Assembly (NCBI GenBank): GCA_963782415.1
Contig: CAWAJT010000008.1
Span: 310,001 to 374,000 of the forward strand
Direction of reading: 5' to 3'
DNA from: Bog-473 sp963782415
GTDB taxonomy: Bacteria > Actinomycetota > Acidimicrobiia > Acidimicrobiales > RAAP-2
DNA length: 64,000 nucleotides
Position numbers and translations under genes: made by a program. Numbering within the stretch: the stretch's first letter is position 1; each line of letters starts with the position of its first letter. The notes beneath the pieces are model-generated. The model ran no database searches, had not been told where the DNA came from, and was given only the letters and a program-made list of their open reading frames with translations. Below are positions 20,575 through 28,743 of this stretch, piece after piece.

Positions 20575-22478
20575 TGGCGATGGCCAAAGAGGACTTGATT
20601 GCCTCCGACATCGACGCCTACCTGGACGCACACGAACGCAAAACAATGCTCAGGTTCATTACCTGTGGCAGTGTCGACGACGGCAAGAGCACGCTCATAG
20701 GCCGCTTGCTCTACGAATCGCATCTCGTGTTTGATGATCATTTGGTGGCGCTCGAAGCGGACTCGCGCCAGGTGGGCACCCAGGGCGGGGAGCTCGATTT
20801 CGCGCTTCTCGTCGACGGCCTCGCCGCTGAGCGTGAGCAAGGCATCACGATCGACGTGGCGTATCGATTCTTTGCCACCGAGCGTAAGAAGTTCATCGTG
20901 GCCGACACCCCGGGACACGAGCAGTACACGCGGAACATGGTCACCGGTGCGTCTACCGCTGACGCCGCAGTGATCTTGGTCGACGCCCGTAAGGGCATCT
21001 TGACGCAGACAAGGCGACACAGTTACTTGGTTGCACTTCTCGGGATCAAGCACATCGTCTTGGCTATCAACAAGCTTGATCTGGTTGACTTCTCCCAAGA
21101 GGTGTTTGACCGAATCGAGGATGCGTATCGGGCCTTTGCCAATGAGATCGGCCTCGACGACGTCACTTGTATTCCATTGTCCGCTCTGCGTGGGACGAAT
21201 GTCACAGAGACGGGCGTCGAGACACCGTGGTACAAGGGGCCATCGCTGTTGTCTCACTTGGAAGGGATCGACGTCGATGACAGGCTCACCCAGGCGCCGT
21301 TTCGGATGCCCGTCCAGTGGGTGAACCGGCCTGACCTCGACTATCGGGGGTTCTCTGGCGTGATCGTGGGTGGGACATTGAGTCCAGGCGATGTAGTCCG
21401 GGTCCTTCCTTCGGGTCGAACGAGCACCGTCACGAAAATATCGACGTTCGACGGTGACTTGGAAAGGGTGGTGGCCGGTCAATCAGTCACCATTCTCCTT
21501 GAGGACGAGATCGACATAAGTCGCGGTGACTTGCTGTGTTCAGATGACGAACCCGCCGAGATCGCAGACCTGTTCGAGGCGCACATCATCTGGATGCACG
21601 AGGACGCAATGATTCCGGGCCGGCCGTACTGGATCAAGCTGGGTACGTCGGTCGTCGGCGCGACGCTGTCGCAACCGAAGTTTCAAGTCAATGTGAACAC
21701 CCTCGAGCACTTGGCGGCACGTACGCTCGAGCTAAACCAAATCGGCGTATGTACCGTGACGACCGATCGCATGGTTCCCTACGACTCGTATGCCCAGAAT
21801 CGTGACATGGGCGGCTTCGTCATAATCGATAGATTGACGAATGCCACCGTGGGCGTTGGTCTGCTCAGTTTCTCGTTGCGTCGGTCACAAAATGTTCATT
21901 GGCAGGCACTGGAAGTTGACGCTGAGGCCAGAAGCTCCATAAAGCAGCATCGTCCAGCAGTTGTCTGGTTCACCGGCCTCTCTGGTGCGGGAAAATCAAC
22001 AATCGCGAATCGCACCGAGCAGCTCCTTCACCTACAAGGTGTCCATACCTATCTGCTCGATGGTGACAACGTGCGGCACGGACTCAATCATGACCTTGGA
22101 TTCAGCGAGCGTGACCGGATTGAGAACATTCGTCGCGTGGCAGAGGTAGCACGATTGATGACCGAGGCGGGACTCATCGTGTTGGTCTCGTTTATCTCTC
22201 CATTCCGAGCTGAGCGCCAATTGGCCCGGGAACTCATTGCGGGAGACGCATTCTGCGAGGTGTTCATCGATACCAGTCTTGAAATCGCGGAAGCTAGGGA
22301 TCCCAAGGGCCTCTATCGAAAAGCGAGACGTGGCGAACTGCCGAACTTCACTGGCATCGACTCTCCTTACGAGAGGCCCGAGACACCAGATGTGCACGTC
22401 GACACTGCTGTGACAACGCCAGAGGACGCAGCCAAATCGATCCTTAGTTGGCTGCGTGGCCTCGGAATAGTTCCATAA
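20574..22478 (+). CDS. cysNC: bifunctional sulfate adenylyltransferase subunit 1 / APS kinase
   Basis: A 634-aa fusion of CysN and CysC. The N-terminal GTPase has GSVDDGKSTL (P-loop, about residues 31-40), DTPGHEQY and NKLDL; an EF-Tu-like beta-barrel region follows. From about residue 455 the APS-kinase domain begins, with P-loop GLSGAGKST, DGDNVRHGL, FISPFRAER and a lid around PNFTGIDSPYE. GTP hydrolysis drives APS formation with CysD, and the kinase part converts APS to PAPS. The start at 20574 overlaps the cysD stop; an upstream extension would lie inside cysD. PAPS is the donor for the sulfotransferase at 10337. Confidence 0.95.
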   Translation: MAMAKEDLIASDIDAYLDAHERKTMLRFITCGSVDDGKSTLIGRLLYESHLVFDDHLVALEADSRQVGTQGGELDFALLVDGLAAEREQGITIDVAYRFFATERKKFIVADTPGHEQYTRNMVTGASTADAAVILVDARKGILTQTRRHSYLVALLGIKHIVLAINKLDLVDFSQEVFDRIEDAYRAFANEIGLDDVTCIPLSALRGTNVTETGVETPWYKGPSLLSHLEGIDVDDRLTQAPFRMPVQWVNRPDLDYRGFSGVIVGGTLSPGDVVRVLPSGRTSTVTKISTFDGDLERVVAGQSVTILLEDEIDISRGDLLCSDDEPAEIADLFEAHIIWMHEDAMIPGRPYWIKLGTSVVGATLSQPKFQVNVNTLEHLAARTLELNQIGVCTVTTDRMVPYDSYAQNRDMGGFVIIDRLTNATVGVGLLSFSLRRSQNVHWQALEVDAEARSSIKQHRPAVVWFTGLSGAGKSTIANRTEQLLHLQGVHTYLLDGDNVRHGLNHDLGFSERDRIENIRRVAEVARLMTEAGLIVLVSFISPFRAERQLARELIAGDAFCEVFIDTSLEIAEARDPKGLYRKARRGELPNFTGIDSPYERPETPDVHVDTAVTTPEDAAKSILSWLRGLGIVP

Positions 22479-22506
22479 TGCGTTGCCGCGTGCCGATGTG
22501 TCCTCG

Positions 22507-23193
22507 TCATCGGAGTGCCATGGTGCGAAGCAGTGCGGTGATCCGCGAATGCTCGACTCCCAGTCCGGACAAGCAGAACCGCACCACGCCGTCCCTCGTC
22601 TCCCGCCGCGGAAGAGAGATGCCGGCCCAGCGCTCTTCGACCACTCCCGAGACGACGTGGTAAATGGCCTTCGCCCCCAGAACGGGTTCAACGTTTCGAT
22701 AGGAACCATCGGCGCCACCAGAAGCGAGCTGAGCGACGAGCGGTTCGAGTTCTCTGTTGTAGATTTGTTCCAGCTGTCGAGGGAACTGATGGCTCGCATT
22801 GGTAGCTGCCTCGGTTAGCGGGCGTAGGCTTGATGCGATCTTCTGATTAAAGCCGAGTTCAAGCCGCGCATCGATCCAGATCACTACTCCTTCGATGGGA
22901 TTGTTCGAATGCTTCATCCTCCGTTCGATTCGGCGGGCTTCTCGGTCGGCCTCAGCCGCAAAGACCGCCAGAGCCAACTCGTCTTTCGACGCGAAATGAC
23001 GGTAAAACGCCCGCGTACCGAGTCCAGCATCATTCAAGATGGCATTTAGCTTGAAGTCTGAACCGTCTCCGCCTTGCAGGAGCTTGCGTGCAGCCGCTAC
23101 CAGTTGCTCGACTTCATTGATGCTGTCCTGAGATCCTCGCCGCGTACCGAGGGCCGTTTTGCTGGCCGCCTTGCTACTTCCGGTTTTGGACAT
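22507..23193 (-). CDS. TetR/AcrR-family transcriptional regulator
   Basis: Intact, 228 aa. The N-terminal HTH includes FKLNAILNDAGLGTRAFYRHFASKDELALAV, the canonical TetR recognition-helix region; the remainder is a helical ligand-binding domain with no recognisable ligand signature. It ends 28 bp from the convergent cysNC stop. An N-terminal tail of about 25 residues rich in Lys, Ser and Arg precedes the HTH. Target genes cannot be deduced; the gene stands alone. Confidence 0.85.
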   Translation of the reverse strand: MSKTGSSKAASKTALGTRRGSQDSINEVEQLVAAARKLLQGGDGSDFKLNAILNDAGLGTRAFYRHFASKDELALAVFAAEADREARRIERRMKHSNNPIEGVVIWIDARLELGFNQKIASSLRPLTEAATNASHQFPRQLEQIYNRELEPLVAQLASGGADGSYRNVEPVLGAKAIYHVVSGVVEERWAGISLPRRETRDGVVRFCLSGLGVEHSRITALLRTMALR

Positions 23194-23672
23194 GCCAGAA
23201 TTTATGGTTTTGGATCAAGGGGAGGGTCGGATCCCGCAGGATACATTGGCTCCTCGGGCCGTCCCCGGGTTCTGCGGTTTTGCCTAATCGTCCACGCGAG
23301 GACATGGATGTGAATACCTGCCGTTCGTCATCTCTAGGGACTGGCATCAACCTCATCTTCCCCCTGCTTTGAGTTTCTTTCCGGCACATCGGCGACGGAT
23401 CAGCCTCCAAACGCTCCAACAAGCCCGCTAGGGGACCGGGCGTTGGCGCCGGTTACGCCGCATGAAAATACCACTTTCAGAATCGGCGAGTTTCGGGAAC
23501 ACCAAGCTCGCCCGTGGTGCTCCGGCCTGAGATGGCACCGCCTTCCGATTGCGTTTGAACTGGTGGATGTGGCGGCAGTCTCGAGGTCACGACTCGAGGG
23601 GTCACGGACCCGAAATGAGGTGTCCGGGAAGAGCGCCGCGAAGCCCCCGGAGATTGCCCGAAGATCCGTGGG

Positions 23673-23696
23673 ATCCCACGAAAATCCCACGGATTC
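23673..23696 (+). repeat. 24-bp direct repeat, copy 1 (CCCACG motif twice)
   Basis: ATCCCACGAAAATCCCACGG followed by ATTC. It matches the copy at 28288-28311 at 23 of 24 positions and contains two CCCACG hexamers 11 bp apart. It lies about 118 bp before a tRNA-like repeat in both places, which suggests an integrase arm-type or other recombination site. Confidence 0.7.
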
Positions 23697-23814
23697 GAAG
23701 TTTGATGTCACCAGGTGGTTTCCTGCTCCGGGCGGGTGGCGTCCCATTCCCCAAGTCAGGAGCCAAATCGGACGAACTCGCTGAGTCCGTAGAGTCCAGT
23801 TGGACGCACTGGCT

Positions 23815-23858
23815 AGGCCTCATGACCCGAAGGTCGGAGGTTCAAATCCTCCCCCGCA
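23815..23858 (+). repeat. tRNA-Met-like 3' half, direct repeat copy A
   Basis: The sequence runs from the anticodon loop (CTCATGA) through a perfect T-arm (GGAGG-TTCAAAT-CCTCC) to CCCGCA. It matches copy B at 28432-28477 except for one A/G change, one missing C and the last bases. The 5' half (acceptor strand, D-arm, 5' anticodon stem) does not fold, so it is a fragment and not a functional tRNA. Such 3' halves are typical attachment-site scars. Confidence 0.7.
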
Positions 23859-24151
23859 TTCCTCAAGAGAAGGCGTAGGGCGGATAGGCGACCGGCGATT
23901 TAGGCCGGGTCCGTGGCGGGTCACGTTGTCAGCTCGGGCGCAGACGTCACCCATGTCGCGCGCCCAACCGCCCGAGCGGTCTAATTCACGCCTCGACGCG
24001 TGCTCGGTGAGTCCTCTCGGATGGGCCCGGTTCCTCGGAGAGATCGGGAGCTTGGGACCTTCGTCCCTGGCTGATCTGGATCCCCGCGCCACTCTTGACG
24101 AGTGCGCTCTCTTATGTGACCAGAGACGACCGCAAAGAAAGGGTATTCACC

Positions 24152-24358
24152 ATGACTGGAAAGACCGAACAGATCAAGGGCCAGGCAAAATAGGTGGCTG
24201 GAACCCTGACTGGCAACAAGGACCTCGAGTCGGAAGGCACTGCTGACCGTCGAGCAGGTGAAGCGAAGGAGAGGGTCGGCCAGGCGAAGGACAAGATCGC
24301 AGAGACGATCGAGAAGGTCGAGCACAAGGCCGGCGAAGTGATCGAGAAGGCCAAGTAG
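24152..24358 (+). pseudogene. CsbD-family stress protein with in-frame amber stop
   Basis: The 68-codon frame from ATG 24152 to TAG 24356 reads as a CsbD protein: MTGKTEQIKGQAK, then TAG at 24191-24193, then VAGTLTGNKDLESEG, then a lysine/glutamate-rich helical tail. In relatives the TAG position is normally Glu (GAG), so one G-to-T change explains it. A GAAAGG ribosome-binding site precedes the ATG. CsbD proteins are small general-stress proteins without a known catalytic role. A restart at GTG 24194 could give a shortened product. Confidence 0.75.
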
Positions 24359-24442
24359 CGAGCTGCTATCGAGGAGACACCCTGGGGAACATGGCCCCGC
24401 AAGCGGCGTTCCAGCAGGGCCGTCGGAGCGAGGATAACAACG

Positions 24443-24898
24443 CTACGGCGAGGTCTCCTGACCCTCGTCGAGCACGGCGGCGTACGACCCGCTGCCTAGC
24501 AACGATCCGGCCGGCACGCGGCGGTCACCGATGAGCAGGTCCTCTAGAGTTCCGCTATCTGCGTCGAAGGTCACGTCGTCGATGCGGCCGAGTTCGTTGC
24601 CCCGTTCGCTGAGGGCCCGTTTGCCGACGAGCTCGAGATGCCCCTGGGTGGCGGCCCGTTCGCGGTCGTCGGCCGGTGGCCGAAGGGCGCCTTCGTCAAC
24701 GACCATGATGGCGTCGGGCCCGTACCCGCTCAGCTGTGCCCAGTCGACCAGCTGTGCTTTCTTGCCTCGCCCGATGACAACCGCCACGACCCGTCGTTGC
24801 TGGGCATCCACCAGGAGATGACCCACCGAGCCCACCTTGTTCGCGCTCGCCCTGCTCATGACCCTGCGGCCGCTGGAACCTCGGAACGATTCGCTCAC
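24443..24898 (-). CDS. PRC-barrel domain protein
   Basis: 151 aa, start GTG 24898 overlapping the stop of the preceding gene (GTGA). Two PRC-barrel-like halves are visible: one with GSVGHLLVDAQQRRVVAVVIG and one with NELGRIDDVTFDADSGTLEDLLI. Each has the Gly-Arg/His-Val-Asp-Asp turn followed by Gly-x-hydrophobic strands usual for PRC-barrels. These domains bind RNA, photosystem components or regulators in different organisms, and the role here is unknown. It is third in an operon with another PRC-barrel protein and a 40-aa membrane peptide. Confidence 0.7.
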   Translation of the reverse strand: MSESFRGSSGRRVMSRASANKVGSVGHLLVDAQQRRVVAVVIGRGKKAQLVDWAQLSGYGPDAIMVVDEGALRPPADDRERAATQGHLELVGKRALSERGNELGRIDDVTFDADSGTLEDLLIGDRRVPAGSLLGSGSYAAVLDEGQETSP

Positions 24899-25455
24899 GT
24901 GAGCCCCATCCGGGCTCGGAACTCGTCGACGGAAGCGCCGAGCCCGACCAGGTCATCTTGCACGAACTCCTCGGTGATGTTCGGGACCACCAGGGCAACG
25001 CCGGAGACGGAAAGCTGTGCCGGCAAGGGAATGTAGCCCTGTCCACCACCGTCCTTGTCGATCTGGTAGCCGACCACCTCACCGGTGCTCCCCACCAGCA
25101 AGACCAGGTCAGCGACCTTGCCGAGACTGGTTCCTCCCTCGGTGAGGACATCGTCGCCGATCACGTTGCGCTTGGTAGCGGGATGGCCGACGTCATCGGG
25201 TGCGTCCTGAGGGGCGACCAGGCTGGACTCGTCGAGCACCATGACCGCGTCCTGACCGATTGCGTGGATCGCCTCGACCGGAAGGGCGTCGTGGCTTCGT
25301 CCCGCCAGGAAGCCCCGCTTGTTGAGGGTCACGCCGACCAGACGACCTGCTTCGGGGCTGTAGATCACATCGCGCACCTCGGCGACATCCTCGCCGCCTC
25401 GGACCGTCACCACCGGAAGTCCGCGGATCTGCGACGCGGTCATGAGCAGCCTCAT
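24895..25455 (-). CDS. PRC-barrel domain protein, two-domain
   Basis: 186 aa from ATG 25455 (MRLLMTASQIRGLPV), with GAGGGG upstream. Two PRC-barrel repeats: residues about 10-80 (VAEVRDVIYSPEAGRLVGVTLN) and about 95-165 (SLGKVADLVLLVGSTGEVVGYQI). The longer open frame upstream is not coding: it runs through the small membrane-peptide gene in another frame. Its start overlaps the stop of that peptide gene and its stop overlaps the next gene, so the three are coupled. Likely a cytosolic or membrane-associated stress factor; function unknown. Confidence 0.72.
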   Translation of the reverse strand: MRLLMTASQIRGLPVVTVRGGEDVAEVRDVIYSPEAGRLVGVTLNKRGFLAGRSHDALPVEAIHAIGQDAVMVLDESSLVAPQDAPDDVGHPATKRNVIGDDVLTEGGTSLGKVADLVLLVGSTGEVVGYQIDKDGGGQGYIPLPAQLSVSGVALVVPNITEEFVQDDLVGLGASVDEFRARMGLT

Positions 25456-25574
25456 CGCTTGCCCCTCGTAGCGATCACGCCGCCTCCCCGCCGGCGGCGC
25501 CGAACGACCACGAACAGCAGCACCGCCACCACAACGACGATGACCGCCACTATCAGCCAGCCGATCGGGCCCAT
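25452..25574 (-). CDS. 40-aa single-pass membrane peptide
   Basis: ATG 25572-25574 opens a 40-codon frame: MGPIGWL, then a stretch of about 18 Val/Ile/Ala/Leu residues forming one transmembrane helix, then an arginine-rich cluster (RRRRR) and a short basic tail. The positive cluster after the helix predicts an N-out, C-in topology. Its TGA overlaps the ATG of the PRC-barrel gene (ATGA), which strongly supports translation. It could be a membrane anchor or partner for the PRC-barrel proteins. Confidence 0.6.
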   Translation of the reverse strand: MGPIGWLIVAVIVVVVAVLLFVVVRRRRRGGGVIATRGKR

Positions 25575-25715
25575 TGACCCAGCGTACTGGCCTCACCCGG
25601 GCGAAGGTGGTGGTCCGCGTCCCGGTACCTACAGGTGGAGGCCACCTCCGGGCGGCGCCGTCGGCCTGGCTGGGCACCACAACCTGACCCGCCTTCTCTT
25701 TCGGCCAGAGCTCAG

Positions 25716-26165
25716 GTGACGAGGCAGATCGCGGCGACTCCGGAGAATGTGTGGTCGCTGGTGGCCGATGTGCCGCGAATGACCGAATGGAGCCCGGTGA
25801 TCGTACGCTCTGAGTGGGTGGGCGACGCGTCGGGCCCGGAGGTCGGAGCGCGGTTCGTCGGCCATAACCGCCAGATGGGCGCCCGCTGGTCTCGTGAGTG
25901 CGCAATCACCGCGTGCGATCCTGGCCGCGAGTTTGCGTTCGAGACGTTCTTTCGAGGTGCACCGTCGACCCGTTGGCGATACCGGTTCGAACCCTCGGGC
26001 CCGGGCACGCTCGTGACCGAGTCCTACGAGATCGTCGCCATGCCGATGTGGGTGCGCACGCTCCGGCGTGTCCCCGGGATGATCGAGCGATCTGGTCGCG
26101 ACGCGAGGCGCGGAATGGAGTTGACGCTTGATCGGATCGGCACAATCGCGGAGGCCGAGGCCTGA
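25716..26165 (+). CDS. SRPBCC / polyketide-cyclase-like protein
   Basis: START-like SRPBCC fold, 149 aa if read from GTG 25716 (VTRQIAATPENVWSLVADV), the usual N-terminus of the family; the frame stays open upstream to 25635. Features: the conserved I-x-A-x-x-x-x-VW start, FVGHNRQM strand, and YRFEPSGPGTLVTESYE near the C-terminal helix. These proteins bind hydrophobic ligands in a deep pocket; many are annotated as polyketide cyclase/dehydrase without proof of activity. It diverges from the PRC-barrel operon, separated by about 140 bp. Confidence 0.7.
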   Translation: MTRQIAATPENVWSLVADVPRMTEWSPVIVRSEWVGDASGPEVGARFVGHNRQMGARWSRECAITACDPGREFAFETFFRGAPSTRWRYRFEPSGPGTLVTESYEIVAMPMWVRTLRRVPGMIERSGRDARRGMELTLDRIGTIAEAEA

Positions 26166-26438
26166 GTCGGGTTGGCGGGTTGCGCCGGCCACCGTGCTGG
26201 CAGGAGTGCCGGTGACGGTGGTGGCGAGCTTGGCGTACCCCTCCGGGATGGCCTTGGTGTGCCTAGCACCACCGCCTCGAGGTTCGCATTGTGGGAGGCT
26301 GGAAGCGCCCAGAAGCGCGTACCCCTGTCGGGCTGCCCGACTTGTGCAACTGACAGTTCCGAAGGGTCGGTCACCGGGCCTGATCCCCGGTCGGAGGTTT
26401 TGCTCAAGGGCTCAAGTGCACCCGCTGACTGCATAACC

Positions 26439-26900
26439 ATGGCTCCGGTGACGACGGCGCGACGGGCCGGCGAGCGATTTCCGGGTCTGGCCGACTACTC
26501 CACGGACATGGTCGTCGTCATCGATAAGGCGGGAACCCTCCTGTATGCGAACCCGGCATCGGTTGACATCTTCGGGATCGCAGTCGAGCAGGCGCTCGGC
26601 ACCGACTCCTTCAGCTAGGTTCATGCAGACGACAGCGGACCCGCACTCGCGCCATACCTGCAGCTACTCGAGGCCCCAGAGCTGCAACTCAGGCAGACGC
26701 TGCGTGTCGTGTCAGCTTCCGGAGAGGTCCGCCTCCTCGAGACTGTTGCGCGGAACTGTCTCGGACATCCCGGAATCGGCGGGATCGTGGTCAACGACTT
26801 TCAAAAGCCTTCGCATGGAGATTGCAAAGATGCCGCCCCCTCTGCAACCGGTGCAGTCGCAGATGGCGTGCCCATGACCGTGCAAAACCGTCGGAAGTAG
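26439..26900 (+). pseudogene. PAS-domain sensor fragment with in-frame amber stop
   Basis: From ATG 26439 the frame reads a PAS core: LADYSTDMVVVIDKAGTLLYANPAS, then DSFS, then TAG at 26616-26618, then VHADDSGPALAPYLQLLE and GEVRLLETVARNCLGHPGIGGIVVND, which completes the PAS fold (the VHxDD and GIVVN blocks). So one nonsense codon cuts an otherwise continuous domain. After the PAS domain only about 35 residues follow before TAG 26898; no kinase, GGDEF or other output domain remains. Probably the input module of a truncated sensor protein. Confidence 0.6.
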
Positions 26901-26903
26901 CGC

Positions 26904-27440
26904 ATGTCCGGAGTCCCGTCGGTTCAGGAAGAACTCCTGGCGATCGCCCGCGAGCTTGATCCGGGTGGCGAGACCCTGCAGCCCTCGAGCGCAGACACGA
27001 AGTCAGCTCGGAAGCTGGCGGCGTCAATTTGGGAGGCGGCGTCGATCGCCGTCGACAACCGAACCGCCTTGCTGGGAGCCGATGCGGTCGTTCTTGCGCT
27101 CCGGTTCTCCGTCTTGAAGGACGTGATCGACCAGATCGGCGACGCGCTGAGTGAGACGTCTCTCGTCGTTTCGAGTAACCCAGTCGGACTCGACGCAAAG
27201 GGCGAGATCGTACGACTCCCGCCGGAAGGACAGTCGTCGGGCGAGGTCGTCGCCAGCTGGTTGCCCACCGGAACGCCCTTTGCCATTGCCCTCGGTACCC
27301 ATGTCGGCCGACCTCTTCGAGTCCTCGAGTCCTCGAGCCATCGGTTGCTCCAGCCCGCGGTATTGTTCTGGGCGTGCGCCTTGGCCCGGCACGCGAGGCC
27401 GCATCAGAAGAGGTGTCGTGAACAGACGCCACAGCGATGA
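26904..27440 (+). pseudogene. F420-dependent NADP reductase-like relic
   Basis: The middle of the frame (about residues 55-130) resembles the dinucleotide-binding protein/NADPH:F420 reductase family: GADAVVLALRFSVL, VVSSNPVGLDAKGE, GQSSGEVVASWLPTG. The N-terminal GxGxxA cofactor loop is missing. Around 27300-27345 an extra C shifts the frame and an 8-bp tandem duplication (GAGTCCTC twice) shifts it back; removing both gives GTMSADLFESSSHR, the family's normal reading. It begins 3 bp after the PAS remnant. Likely a non-functional fragment. Confidence 0.5.
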
Positions 27441-27467
27441 CGTGATCGGCGAGCGCTACCCCGTCGG

Positions 27468-28193
27468 ATGAGCCCTGGATCCCACGCCACACGTCGGGTC
27501 GCGGTGGTGACCGGAGCCTCGCAAGGCATCGGCGCCGGCGCTGCGAAGAGCTTCCGGGAGGCTGGCTATGCGGTCGTGGGCGTGTCGCGATCGATCAGCC
27601 CGTCGGACGCACCAGACTTCCTCACGCTGAGGGGTGACATCGCCGAGGCCGGGACCGCCCAGGTGATCGTCCAACAGGCGGTCAATCGATTCGGGCGCAT
27701 CGACAGCTTGATCAACAATGCCGGGATCTTCATCGGTAAGCCATTCACCGACTACACACTCGAGGACTATTCGGCGATCACCGCAGTGAATCTGACCGGG
27801 TTCTTCCACGTCACCCAGGCCGTCATCCGCCAAATGCTCACACAAGATTCGGGTGGTCACATTGTGAATATCACGACCAGCCTTGTCGACCACGCCGAGA
27901 GCCAGAACGCGTCTGCTCTCGTATCGCTCACCAAGGGTGGACTGGCGGCCGTGACGCGCTCGCTTGCTATCGAATACGCCTCGCGGGGTGTGCGGTGCAA
28001 CGCGGTCTCGCTCGGGGTGATACAGAACCCCGCCTTCGATCCAGCGTCGTATGAAGGCCTCGCAGAGCTTCATCCGCTGGGCCGAATCGGTCAGATCAGT
28101 GACGTCGTCGACGGCATCCTCTATCTCGAGCGTGCCTCATTTGTCACAGGAGCCGTCCTGCACATCGACGGTGGTCAGTCCGCGGGCCGCTGA
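27468..28193 (+). CDS. SDR-family oxidoreductase lacking the catalytic Tyr
   Basis: Intact, 241 aa. Cofactor motif TGASQGIG near residues 15-22, NNAG at about residue 83, and NITTS for the active-site Ser. Where classical SDRs have YxxxK, this protein has LVSLTKGG: the Lys is kept but Tyr is replaced (Val or neighbouring Leu). A subset of SDRs with SLTKGG/ALTKGG is known to me from actinobacterial annotations, so it may be a non-canonical reductase or an inactive binding protein. It is the last gene before tRNA-like copy B. Confidence 0.78.
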   Translation: MSPGSHATRRVAVVTGASQGIGAGAAKSFREAGYAVVGVSRSISPSDAPDFLTLRGDIAEAGTAQVIVQQAVNRFGRIDSLINNAGIFIGKPFTDYTLEDYSAITAVNLTGFFHVTQAVIRQMLTQDSGGHIVNITTSLVDHAESQNASALVSLTKGGLAAVTRSLAIEYASRGVRCNAVSLGVIQNPAFDPASYEGLAELHPLGRIGQISDVVDGILYLERASFVTGAVLHIDGGQSAGR

Positions 28194-28287
28194 TCTTGCC
28201 AAACTGATCTCGCGCGAGAACAGATGCTCATCGCCCTTGAAGGTCGGATTCGCCGCAACCTCGCTCCACATCCGGCAGATGTAATCA

Positions 28288-28311
28288 ATCCCACGCAAAT
28301 CCCACGGATTC
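28288..28311 (+). repeat. 24-bp direct repeat, copy 2 (CCCACG motif twice)
   Basis: ATCCCACGCAAATCCCACGG followed by ATTC; one mismatch to the copy at 23673-23696. It stands about 120 bp before tRNA-like copy B, the same arrangement as at the left boundary. Confidence 0.7.
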
Positions 28312-28431
28312 AGATCCTCGTGTCATGACGGTATTCGCTGCTCTGGGTGCCGCATCGCTGATCATCCCAGCTAGAAGGACAATTCAGCGATACAGGGTTG
28401 ACGGGTGAGTTAGTTGGTAGATGCTCGACCA

Positions 28432-28477
28432 AGGCCTCATAACCCGAAGGTCGGAGGTTCAAATCCTCCCCCCGCCA
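28432..28477 (+). repeat. tRNA-Met-like 3' half, direct repeat copy B
   Basis: Anticodon loop CTCATAA (anticodon CAT), then CCCGAAGGTC, a perfect T-arm GGAGG-TTCAAAT-CCTCC and the acceptor 3' strand CCCCGCC with discriminator A. CCA is not encoded. The 5' side does not supply a matching acceptor strand (GACGGGT gives two mismatches) and the anticodon stem fails (AAGGC against CCCGA). I call it an att-like fragment and not a working tRNA. A D-arm-like stretch upstream (GAGT...GCTC) hints that it may be a decayed full tRNA. Confidence 0.65.
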
Positions 28478-28743
28478 CTATTGAAGGTTCTTCGGATCTC
28501 AGTGGATCGCGCCGTGACGCAGGGCCCCCAGAAGTTGACGTCGGTCGAGGTTACGATGACCGGGGATATCGACGAGAGTGCCCCGCCCCGCAATCCAACG
28601 CGAGGCTGATCGCGACGCCCAACGCCCCCACAACCCGCGCGCAGATCTGGTGAACAGCGCCGGCGGAACAAGATGCGCCGAAGCACAGCCGCGCTGGATC
28701 AAGGCGTGTCGAGGAATCTAGGAAGACATCTGCTTCGACCGCA

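Larger units (their letters stand above)
23194..24151. other. gene-poor boundary region with repeat and tRNA-like sequences
   Basis: No protein gene is recognisable in these 958 bp. The stretch contains a 24-bp repeat and a tRNA 3'-half-like repeat (listed separately) that both recur 4.6 kb downstream. It marks the left edge of what looks like an integrated element. Confidence 0.6.

Noticed and set aside
26380..26405. Fourth tRNA-like repeat (GGTCGGAGGTT)
   Set aside because: Only 11 bases match copies A and B and the rest of the T-arm is absent; chance similarity is likely.
24152..26900. Genome-wide TAG recoding
   Set aside because: TAG is the normal stop of several intact genes in this window (for example photolyase, the 10337 neighbourhood SBP and family 5 SBP), so only local explanations are considered.
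28400..28477. Complete tRNA-Met gene
   Set aside because: The T-arm and acceptor 3' strand are perfect, but the 5' acceptor strand has two mismatches, the anticodon stem does not pair and the total length is about four bases too long. Treated as a 3'-half repeat.
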